The translations under genes and the position numbers were made by a program. The notes beneath the pieces were generated by a model. The model was not told the origin of the DNA. It was given only the letters and a program-made list of their open reading frames with translations, and ran no database searches. Source: Actinernus sp. WN-2022 (taxonomy: Eukaryota; Cnidaria; Anthozoa; Actiniaria; Actinernidae). From it: a DNA stretch of 64,000 bases. The DNA is taken from positions 153,814,344-153,878,343 of the forward strand of contig JAOWCC010000577.1 of NCBI GenBank assembly GCA_030867875.1. The letters run 5' to 3'. Shown piece by piece: positions 33,282 through 43,630 of this stretch; within the stretch, counting starts at the first letter, position 1, and the number at the start of each line of letters is the position of its first letter.

Positions 33282-35927
33282 CACAGGCAACCCAAGCTAA
33301 TGATTTTTACAAGGAATGTATGGGAATGTTTAGAAAAAATCTAAAACTGTACTAAAATGATCAATAAAGTCATAAAACCTTACGTGTGTGTTGTGAAGTT
33401 GTTCCTCTTCATCACTGATGTGTTTATTTCTGGTTTGAGGCACTTCTGGGATTTTTTTTTCCTCCCCTATATAAATATTGAGAAGGCAGGAAACACGAGA
33501 CGCCATTAGTCCACGTAGCGACTCTTCGAAGCCTCGTAATTCTTCGAAATCCAAACTTTCAGCATTTTACCTCCAGAAACCCTTTCTTACATTACTCTAG
33601 CACTCATTCAATCGATCCATCGCTTATTTCCTCGCTTTGTAAGTACTCAAATTCGACAGTTTCTGCAGCCAACCTAGCCTGTAACGAGCCGGGGTTGGAT
33701 CAGCTTAGCCTTTTTTTCATGGGCTGCCTGTGCTAGTTGAACCACAGGCTAGGCAGCCTGTGGTTGAACGTGGCTTTTCTTAGGAAGCAGTGACGAACGA
33801 GTGCCGAAGGAATTCAACACCTCGTGTATTTTCGAAGAGATTCGGAGAAGAAAGTCATTGTGCTCAATCGACCAATCGCTGAACGGTGAAATCTGCTGGG
33901 GAGACCCACGAACTTTTCAGCAAACAATAGGTGAAGTAAATGTCAAATAGAAATGTAGTCGATTTCTTGATTTAGTTTTCTTCAAAAGCTGTTTCAAATG
34001 TAAAATAACCAAAAACGGAACTGACCAAGATAAGTTGTACAATAATTTGTTATAGACGATTCCGTTGAACTGACTGCAATATGAGAGTGAAAAAATACGT
34101 CCGTGTAGCGGCTAGAATATGGTGTGACAAATAGGTCAGTGAGAACTCGTATTGACCCTTATCTTTCCTGGAGCCTAACAGATGAGCAAAGAGCAGTTAG
34201 AACTGCCGAAGCAGGACATATTTGGGACTTTAAGCAACCAGCCGACGGCAATAACGACGGGACGTAGAAAAGTGCCTTTCTCCCGAAATTTGGTGTCTAC
34301 TATTTCCCTCGTTGACCTTGAATTGTTTTTCACAACCAGATTTTCGAAAAATATGACCGAGTATAGAGTTCCGTTCACGCCGAACGAAAAACGGATTGAT
34401 TTACTTTCTTTTACGTTCGCGTTCTCTTTAAAACGTACAATTTGGGTTTTTCACGTTGTGTTTTTGCAGAGAACGGTGGAAATGTAGGCGACTGCGTGCA
34501 TTTTCACGTGCAGCTATTGTATTTTGTAATTAAGGCTATTGTTTTATGCCGTCGTCGAAGACATTGCCGACGTGTTTTGCTTAAAGTGCCCCTCAACCCT
34601 TTTGCAATTTTTATATATATGAAACTTTGAAAGGTTTTGAGAAACTTGTGCGAAGAAATTTTTGGCTTACAGACGATACGCTATGTTCTAGGCTTGTTTG
34701 AAATGGTGAAAATGTGACCTCTCCTGACCCATTACCGTGTAAGAAAAAGCCTGGGTCGATTCCCTATCTTACGTCATCCAATTAATTCGACTTTGCAATA
34801 ACTTGAATAAATAGTTAGGATTTTGTCTAAAATAGCTGTTTTCTTTACTAAAATCTCACAGACTGTGTATATTCTCTATATATCGATGCTGTTGTGATAG
34901 AAAGGCGTCATGGACAATAATGCATTAATGAGGTGACGTAAGATAGGGAATCGACCCAGGCTTTTTCTTACACGGTAATGGGTCAGGAAAGGTCACATTT
35001 TCACCATTTCAAACAAGCCTAGAAGATAGAGTATCCTCTGTAAGCCAAAAAATTCTTCGCAGAAGTACTCAAAACCTTTAAAGGTTCATATATATAAAAA
35101 TTGCAAAAGGGTTGAGGGGCACTTTAAAGTCCCTATTAATATCCTGTTGAGTAAACGAAACCGTAACGCGTCTGAAAAGCCTTGGACGAAATGTTGTAAT
35201 GGTGTGTTCTAGTGGCATTTCCGCTACTTTATTTGACGATTCAAAGAAAACTGTCCATTCCCATTACGCTCTTCTAATGGCTGATATGCCTTCTGTTCTG
35301 CATATTTCACCGTTCAGCGATTGGTCGATTGAGCACAATGACTTCGTTCTCCGAATCTCCTCGAAAAAACACGAAGTGTTGAATTCCGTCCTTCGGCACT
35401 CGTTCGTGACTGCTTCCGAAGAAAAGCCACGTTCAACCACAGGCTGCCTGTGGTTCAACTAGCACAGGCAGCCCATGAAAAAAGGCTAATCTGATCCAAC
35501 CCCAGCTCGTTACAGGCTAGGTTGGCTGCAGAAACTGTCGAATTTGAGTACTTACAAAGCGAGGAATTAAAGCGATGGATCGATTGAATGAGTGCTAGAG
35601 GAATGTAAGAAAGGGTTTCTGGAGGTAAAATGCTGAAAGTTTGGATTTTCGAAGAATTACGAGGCTTCGAAGAGTCGCCACGTGGACTAATGGCGTCTCG
35701 TGTTTCCTCCCTTCTCAATATTTATATAGGGGAGGGGGGAAAATCCCAGAAGTACCTCAAACCAGGAATAAACACATCAGTGATGAAGAGGAACAACTTC
35801 ACAACACACAACTTCACAACACACAGGTAAGGTTTTATGACTTTATTGATCATTTTAGTACAGTTTTAGATTTTTTCTAAACATTCCCATACATTCCTTG
35901 TAAAAACATTAGCTTGGGCTGCCTGTG
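33282..35927. mobile_element. 2.65-kb long-TIR element, 'CACAGGCAGCCCA' family
   Basis: Arms of about 620 bp (33282-33900 and 35300-35927) with termini CACAGGCAACCCAAGCTAATG and the complement. Exact 7-bp duplication TTTAAAC at 33275-33281 and 35928-35934, splitting a LINE. The arms include a further inner CACAGGCAGCCC motif. The interior carries a TTAA MITE (34585-35123) and no transposase. Confidence 0.88.
34585..35123. mobile_element. TTAA-type MITE ('AGTGCCCCT' family), full copy
   Basis: TTAA at 34581-34584 and 35124-35127; TIRs of about 200 bp beginning AGTGCCCCTCAACCCTTTT. Same family as 3031-3261. Confidence 0.88.
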
Positions 35928-35934
35928 TTTAAAC

Positions 35935-36120
35935 TAACATATACATATGAGAATTACCTCAGAAGTTAACAATCTGAAACAGAACTGCTCTAACTAGACT
36001 AAGAATTAGTAATCACAACCTATCAATAATAGAAAAAGGCAAACTGATAAAATGCCCAATGTATACTAAGCTAATAGAAGATTTATTTTCAACAGTTTTA
36101 GACTTGCCCCCCAAAAAAAC
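35935..36120 (+). pseudogene. LINE ORF2 C-terminal remnant, part 2
   Basis: After the TTTAAAC duplication, short frames read 'TRLRISNHNLSIIEKGK', the LINE C-terminal 'RLRISNH' block, completing the sequence interrupted at 33281. Confidence 0.65.
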
Positions 36121-36129
36121 TCGAGACTG

Positions 36130-36345
36130 ACAGAGAAACGGCTAACGCTGTTGCCACCCAATTCAGATCATGTGATGTAAGCACACATTACTCTGAAGAA
36201 TTGACTCTTTGAAAATTAATTTTATTCAGATAGGCGTGACTGCATTATGATTAGAATGAAAAAGGAATAATTCCCCAGAGTAGCATCTGTTTACATCACC
36301 TGATCTGAAATGGGTGACAACAGCGTTAGCCGATTACCTCTATTG
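36130..36345. mobile_element. Palindromic MITE family P1, copy B
   Basis: Right end AGCGTTAGCCGATTACCTCT as in copy A; left end partly degraded (AGAGAAACGGCTAACGC). Confidence 0.8.
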
Positions 36346-36497
36346 TTTCTCGCACTAATAAACCCACAAAAGACACCCCAAAAGGCATCGGCTAAATATG
36401 TTTTCGATTGTTTTAAAAAAATTGAGGAGACGTCCGATAATATAATTTCATATATAGTTGTCTCTGCATGATAATATTTGAACAACTATTATAAGTA

Positions 36498-36637
36498 ATA
36501 CCATGGCACCGAGGGAAATTAGTGATTAAATTTCCCCGCGAGCCGAGGGAGGATTTGTGGAAGTCCCGATGCCCTTTACAAATCCTCCCGAGGCTCGCGG
36601 GGAAATTTAATCGCTAATTTCTCGAGGTGCCATGGTA
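36498..36637. mobile_element. 140-bp palindromic MITE
   Basis: ATACCATGGCACC at 36498 and its complement ending 36637; arms of about 55 bp including AAATTTCCCCGCGAGCC and AATCCTCC around a short centre. Confidence 0.8.
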
Positions 36638-36829
36638 TAAATTTGTAATACTATGATCGCCGAGGAAATGGACTGTTTTGCGAGTGCTTCTGTTTGCTGA
36701 GTCATGGCACAGGAAGCACTACTGCAGTCTCCCTTGAGACGCATTTTCTCAAAACAATACGTTATAAAAACAGTGAACATGTTTTATGCATACAATCATT
36801 AATTCAAACTTGGAAAAGGAGACTGACGC

Positions 36830-37072
36830 AATAGGAGATATTGTAGTTGAGTCTACGAATAGCAGTTTCAGCGGTATTGACCCAAACGCCTCACTTCAAT
36901 GTAATGAAGCGCTATTCAAACTGTGTATCTAAATTAGTCGTGCTTGTTTAGGAGGGTGTTGGTGTCGTGTAAGAATGATGGTTTCAATGACGCTTCATTA
37001 CATTGAAGTGAGGCGTTCGGGTCAATACCGCTGAAACTGCTATTCGTAGACTCAACTACAATATCTCCTATT
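36830..37072. mobile_element. Palindromic MITE, 243 bp
   Basis: Arms of about 95 bp, almost perfect, beginning AATAGGAGATATTGTAGTTG; centre about 55 bp. Confidence 0.8.
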
Positions 37073-37692
37073 TATGTGCTTTAGGTTTGGCCGTCTGGCC
37101 CGCCTTGGCTGTAAAACACGCCAAAAATTAACTCTGCGATTACGTGAGGCGGGCGGAGACTAGGTCAGCCCTGCAAACCGGGCTAGCCCGCCTCGTAATC
37201 GCGATCACCTAGCCCGCATTGTTATTGTGGCAGCCTTTTGTAAACAACGCCTTTATTGCCAAAAACGTTTGCGCGAATACCCCAGCGCGGGCTGGCTCGC
37301 TCCATGTAATAATCCAGCCCCATGTAATCAGGCCCTGTAAGCTTTGTAAGCCCTGTAAGCTTTCATAGCTAGAGCAGATTTCGTATCATCAGTGAAACAA
37401 ACTACGGCATGTCCGTAGCGGCGTACCGTAACTTACTGTACTATAACTGGGAATTTCACTATTATCCTAAGGAAGAAGAGGGAGGAAACGGACAATCGAC
37501 CATTATTTTAATAATATATATTTATAAAGCGCTAAAAACTATAAATATTCTAAAGCGCTATCTAAAAATACAATAGTCTGTATTATATAAAAACAAACAA
37601 AAAGAACTAACTGACTAACTAAGTAAATATATATATATACATGTATACGCAAACTACACTTTAATTTGTCAATTACTTGGAAAAATAAAATG
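37073..37692. other. Intergenic with short GC-rich repeat fragments
   Basis: CTAGCCCGC repeats at 37180-37220 and a fragment at 37370 (AGAGCAGATTTCGTAT) matching the palindrome at 59436. No gene. Confidence 0.4.
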
Positions 37693-37743
37693 ACACCCTA
37701 AATGGTATGGAGTTGGATTGCATATTTGGCGTCTATCGATACA

Positions 37744-38004
37744 CCCCCTAAATGGTACGGCCGTAACGGATAATAGAAATTTAACCTCTAAATGGTACGG
37801 CCGTAACGGAAATTAGAAATTTAAACTCCAAATGGTACGGCCGTAACGGATAATAGAAATTTAACCTCTAAATGGTACGGCCGTAACCGAAAATAGAAAT
37901 TTAACCTCTAAATGGTACGGCCGTAACGGATAATAGAAATTTAACCTCTAAATGGTACGGCCGTAACGGATAATAGAAATTTAACCTCTAAATGGTACGG
38001 CCGA
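37744..38004. repeat. 40-bp tandem repeat, six and a half copies
   Basis: Period 40 with CCTCTAAATGGTACGGCCGT followed by AACGGATAATAGAAATTTAA. Each unit holds the perfect palindrome TACGGCCGTA. A degenerate unit precedes it at 37693. Confidence 0.9.
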
Positions 38005-40661
38005 GTACCACTGTCACTTTAGTATGGGAGTTTCCTGCCCCGGGCGACCATTCTACCGGCGGAACCGTTCTAAGCATATAAAGTCTGACTGATGTTATTT
38101 TAAACGGTAAATCAGCTACCGTAAATGTTCTAATAGAAACCCTGGGTTACTATTCCTTAGATTGACCCCCAAAATGTTTCCGAAAACAACCAATTTAGAG
38201 AAAATATGAAAGCCACTCCTTGCTTTCTTTTACTTTACTGAACAGATTTGCCCACACACTCTTGTCTCCCAGAACGTGAGTGCGTCAAAAGCTCCCCCAC
38301 ATCGCGTGATAGAGATTTCTCGCATGGCTAGACATGGGTCATAATTGTTATGCGTGCATGTTAATTGAGATGTAATCTCATCAGTTGAAGCTAAAAGGTT
38401 TGTTGTTCGAGACTGTCAACAATCAATATAACCCACTCTGAACAAGCTATTAACTTCAGAGGCTCTAGATCCCAGTGGGTACTCACTTTCATTAATTTTG
38501 TATTCTCAAACATCGCTCGCAAGTGGGAAGTAGTTGTTGAAACGATTCTCAGACCGAAATGGATTAATTGTGGTTATACTATGTTGGGGCTACTAGATAT
38601 GTGGGGGCTACTAGATTTGTAAGGGGGTCCCGATTTTTTATGCTCCCATTTATAGGGGGGGGGGGGGGTCACATTTTTATATGCTCCACTTTTATAGGTT
38701 ATATATATATTTATAGGCTTATCTAAGGGGATGGTCATTATTTTGTAAGCCCATGCAGAGAACTGCAGGGTCACAATTTTTTGGGCCTGCCACAATGCAA
38801 ATGGGGTTTACCGTAGTAAACCAAACTGCATGTGCTCAGTTGCTCCGTCAACGGCGGCAAAAAGAAAAAAAGTTAACTATAGTTAGTCTACCTCAAAAGA
38901 TGGGTTTCTCGGTATTTAATCTAAACTTTATTGGTTTAGTTGACAGCTTGCCATCTTTGTTTTGATCAATACTTGTTCCCTTTCGTAGTTCCCGAACTGT
39001 CAACACACACGTCTGGAATACATCATGTGATGTCACCTGGTTCACTATTTTAACGTAACTATAGTAATAAGTCCTACCCATGTGTGACTTCCTGCAATAT
39101 GATTGCTACAATCTATAAACTTTCCAACCAGACCTTTAAGTGACGTCAGACTTCCTGCAGTCTGTTTTGAGGAAGTGAGCGGACGACCTTGGACTGTCTG
39201 AAAAATCATCCTACCCACCCGGGCCAGTATTCTGAGAAAAGGACAGTGTTGCAAGGTGGGCAGACTAAATAGCACTTACCGTACGCGTGCAACTGACCAG
39301 TCTGGCATATAACACAGGCGCAATTAACCGGCTGCATAATCACCACCCACCTCAAGCCAACGACGTCAAATGTATAGTCTGAAATTTCTTACAACCGCTT
39401 ATTGTTACTTTGGCTCTGTTTCCTTTGTTCTACAAAGACCAATATATCCCAGACCCCCTTACTTTATTTGTCCTATACCCCTTGCATATTATCAATGCTT
39501 TAACACATATTCCCCTACAATATTATCAATGCTTAGCTTTAACACAATTTTAATGTATATTCCCCTCGACTTATTCCCGAGTACAGAGAAGTATTCAACA
39601 TTAAAGAAGAAGATAGAAAAAAACCGGAATTTGTTACGACACTGAATCGAACCGTCGCTCTCTTGATTTCTAGTCCTCTGTCCTACCACTACGCTACAAG
39701 TTACGTTGGTTGAGACAAAAAAATATACGAAGCCTTGTGAACAGTAATGTTATGCAAGTTCTATGCACTAGACAAACAATGATCCTGATGATTTATGAAG
39801 AGATATCGTTATAATTGCGTACCACGAGTAAACTTCGCCATTGTGAAAATAAGCATTTCTTGGTCTGGTGCGCCCTCCTGCATAACTCAAGGTTAATGAA
39901 TCCCATGGATACCCCCGAGCGGAAGGCAAATATCCCTTAATTCTCGATTGGCTTGGTTGTTTTTTTGTTATTCATAGGGATGTATCTCCGATAAAGACCT
40001 GTTGAATAGAGAATTGCTCATTATAAATGCAAGGCTGTATCTGTATACGACTCTTGCATTTATAATAAGCAACTCAATGCAACTCACCCTTTTTCAAGGC
40101 AAGATCCAGGGTACGGTCTTATGCTGACTGTCTGCTGATAGCACAAGCTCAAATGTGATGCTTTTACTCACTCCCTACCTCTTTGAGAACGCGGACGGTC
40201 TCATTATGGGACGTGATTTTTTCATCATACGTATACCCTAACTGCGCATGTCAGCCTGCGCATGCTAGTGACGCAACTTTAGCGCATTCTTCTCTTTTTT
40301 CGTACTGCGCATGCATGATTTTTGTCGAGCATGCGCAGTAAGAAATAAGAGAAGGGTACGGTATGGAGTCGAGAATGAACTTTAGCGCCGAAATAACTAT
40401 TCTATTCCCGTTACCAAGATCAGAAATAGTAACTAAAGTATCAATTTTAAGTCCTCAATTCAGGTTTGTTCTTTAATAACAGTTTTGTGAGCGATAGACT
40501 TGCGGTTTCTAATATATCTTTTGTTAGATTTTATTATGTCCATTATCATTGTGTTTTAAAGTATTTTAGATTTATTATAATCTAATTAGTCGGCTCTGTT
40601 AAAACTGTACAGTTATAACCACAATCCCTTTCGGGCTGGCAATATCGCTTGGCGTCTGCCG
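38005..40661. other. Intergenic block sharing segments with 48.2-49.0 kb
   Basis: 38330-38540, 39105-39160 and 40405-40480 resemble 48230-48400, 48670-48720 and 48958-49030 in the same order and orientation. Between them lie a C/G run (38656-38668) and a cluster of TGCGCATGC motifs (40245-40345). No gene seen. Confidence 0.5.
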
Positions 40662-40752
40662 TTAATGGGTTCCCTGTGGTTTGTACTGGTTTGTAAAGTG
40701 CAACAATGAGCTGTGACGTCACAAACCAGTACAAACCACAGGGAGCCCATTA
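40662..40752. mobile_element. Palindromic MITE, 91 bp
   Basis: TTAATGGGTTCCCTGTGGTT and its complement; arms of about 38 bp, with a TGACGTCA at 40713-40720. Confidence 0.8.
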
Positions 40753-40915
40753 ACCCACTCAGAACAATTACCAGACTAGGCAGCCTATAAATTGTTTAAA
40801 TCTCAAACAATCAAAATAAACAACAACCGTAACCGACAAAAAATAGTCACATTTTGTCCTGAAAGAGCTATGTTTACAAAATCTTAAAACTTCTTCAGTG
40901 GTTCAAAACCCGGTC

Positions 40916-41516
40916 GGTAGGCTTAGACACTTGCTCGAACACTTGGTCGAACATTCCGTAAAAGTTGCCCAAAAATTATAAAAAAGTTGCCTAAAAGTTG
41001 CCACTTTTTCCCAAAAGTTGCTCAAAAGTTGCCAATTTGCTCGAAAAAGTTGCCGAAAAGTTGCTCGTATTTTGCCGTTTTTTGCTCACAATGTAGGTAC
41101 TGGTGCGGACTAAATCATGCATAATTGCTTTTCTTTGTGATTCATTTCTTTAGATAGCATTTCTCTTAACAACAATTTATTTCTTATAACAAAATTAGAT
41201 CGTGCAAGAAATTTCAACATTAGTCGCCATTTTTAAAAACGTGCTCTTATTGGTGATACGTCAGGTACTAGACTGAGAGGAGTTCACGCACTCTATAAAT
41301 AATTTATACGCTCATTAAGGAAATAAAATATTTCATATTGATTAAAAGTAAGCCCTTATATCATATATTTATAAATATTTTGCTGTATGTTAAACTAAAG
41401 TTGCTAGAACTAAGAAAAGTTGCCGAAAATATCAAAAGTTGCCCAAAATGCCAAAAGTTGCCCGAAATGTCAAAAGTTGCCAAAAAGTTGCCGAGCATCT
41501 TGTGCCTAAGCCTACC
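40916..41516. mobile_element. Non-autonomous element with AAAAGTTGCC subterminal repeats
   Basis: TIR GGTAGGCTTAGACAC / complement ending 41516. Both subterminal regions (40970-41090 and 41398-41495) hold many AAAAGTTGCC or AAAAGTTGCTC copies, all in the same direct orientation. Arrangement recalls hAT elements, whose transposases bind subterminal repeats. No frame. Confidence 0.7.
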
Positions 41517-41765
41517 AGTCGGACCAACTGCTGACTTTGTGATCCAACTGCGCGCAAATGGTTAGAATTTCACGTCTTCTCGGATAAGGACGATAAATCG
41601 TGGATCCTCGGAGACCTCCATAGAAGGACCTATCCCCCCCCCCTCCCCCCCCTCCCCATTTTCAGGACTCCTTACGCCCTGACCAGAGCTATGAAAGCTC
41701 CATAAAAGCCCACATTTTCTCTTGAAGCTCAGCATACTCTTTCACAAGGCATAGCACTATGGTTA

Positions 41766-42716
41766 TGTATCAGTCAATTCCAAACCCGTGCATCCCCCTC
41801 CGGGCCACCCCCGGGCATTTGATCAGAGGCTTGCTCCCGAGGGTGGGGAATTTGACGAGTATCTAGGCCCTCAGGGGCGGGCATTTGACAAACAGTGGGG
41901 GTAGGGGGTGGGGCATTTGATCGGTGTTTAAAAAAATTCATTCTGTCTGTCTACAAATTCGCATCGTTCGAGGACTTCCAGGATAGGGATTGTGCATTTG
42001 TAGAGACCTGGGTTGATAGAGTAAACCTGCCAAATTTGAAGGCCACTTTCAGAGGTAAATTGTTTATGTTTAAACCTATAAGCGTTTTGCTTCGTGAACT
42101 TTGACCAACTACGTGATATTAAGTGCGTGACAAGAGATTTGCTGCGACAGCACGAGACAGCACGAGAGTTAAAACAGCACAGCACGAGAGTTAAAAACAG
42201 CACGAGAGTTAAAAACTTAATTATTACATCGGTAAAAGACGGTTCGATTTGTGCCTGTTGCATACTTTATATACCAACAACATAAGCTAACATTTTCAAT
42301 TTCAAACCATTAATACGTTTAATTTATTATAAAGTTTATAACTGAAACCAAGAACGATCGAGCCGGTAGACTTGATTGGACATTCTCATCCCTGACCGGT
42401 TGAAGGTGGTTTTCACCGTTGGTGTTTTTTGTGAATTGCTTGAGTCAGAGATTGTCAATAAAACAATGATTTCATTTATTTGTCAATAGTCTTTGCCTTG
42501 TCTTTGTCGAAAAATCGTTTGGAAGATCCGGTCCCGGACGGTGGGGAATTTTTAACAGCCTGGATGAAAAACTGGTGGGGCATTTGAACAGTTGTTCTGC
42601 CTTGGTAGTGGGGCATTTGATCGAATTGTTTTCAAAATGTTCAAATGCCCGGGAGTGGACCGCAGGGTGGGGGTGGGGGGTTGGGGGCATGCACGGGTTT
42701 GGAATTGACTGATACA
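41766..42716. mobile_element. PIF/Harbinger-like non-autonomous element, 951 bp
   Basis: TIR TGTATCAGTCAATTCC... (about 34 bp) and complement, flanked by TTA at 41763-41765 and 42717-42719. Repeated GGGGCATTTGATC motifs near both ends. A 3-bp TTA duplication fits PIF/Harbinger. Confidence 0.8.
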
Positions 42717-42719
42717 TTA

Positions 42720-43139
42720 GCTAAACCTGACACGAGAAGTGCTCGAAACTAGACTGCAGTCGTGGACAGCTCGCGGTCTTGTCTCGGCAATATGTAAATA
42801 AGATCACAACAGTGTCATGTCATTACATGAAACGGCACTTATTTATCATGGTTTTAGTGGATGCTGCCTGAAAACTTGCAAAGCAATTGATATCGTCAAA
42901 TGAATGATGATATATTTATTTCCTTTATGATATGTTATGATATGTAAAATTAATGTTACTACTTTTACTCCCCAACCGGGTCCCCAACGCGTACACTAGT
43001 CCTATATTTATTCACGTAACCGTACTTACTGATATCTTCTCTTACTAAACAGAGAGCATCTGCTTTTGTAACATTTACTGATTTATACTTGTTTATTTTC
43101 TTTTTGTGTCCTTGCCTCCCGCCTCGAATAGTATGTCTT
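42720..43139. other. Intergenic, nothing recognised
   Basis: No gene or strong repeat. Confidence 0.4.
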
Positions 43140-43359
43140 TATTAATAACTTCAACTTTATTAATATTTATACACGGAATTCTAACAGATAAGAAAAACTG
43201 ATTTACATAGAAGCCGTGTTAACTACTATTAAATATATATAAAAATACAGAATTGTCAATGTAATAATAATAATAATATAAAAATATATATACTATACTA
43301 ATAATATGATATCCTAAAATTATAAAAACTACTACATACTATTATCAATTTTCAAAACA

Positions 43360-43630
43360 TCATTGGTCATTTAAGACGGCGACTGTTTTTATTTTGTTTT
43401 TAAAAGAGCCTAGTGATTTAATTTCACGTAATTCTGTTGGCAGGTCATTCCATGTCTTGGCGCCGTGATACGAGAAACTTTTCTTCATAAATTCTGTTTT
43501 TGGTTGCGGAAGACAAAGTCTCGTATCACGGCCCCTTAGATTATAGTGGGTAGAGCTTCCAACAGTAGTGAATAAATCACATAGGCTTGCTGGCGCCAGG
43601 CTATTTTGGGTCTTAAACATTACGATGGCT
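43360..43630 (-). pseudogene. LINE ORF2 C-terminus, displaced by a frameshift
   Basis: Reads 'AIVMFKTQNSLAP', 'HYNLRGRDTRL' and 'SFSYHGAKTWNDLP', the conserved C-terminal tail of this LINE type. It lies one base out of frame with ORF2; a single extra base near 43635 explains it. Confidence 0.85.

Noticed and set aside
33330..35880. Frames in the arms of the long-TIR element, read in both orientations
   Set aside because: They are mirror copies caused by the inverted arms, with no domain.
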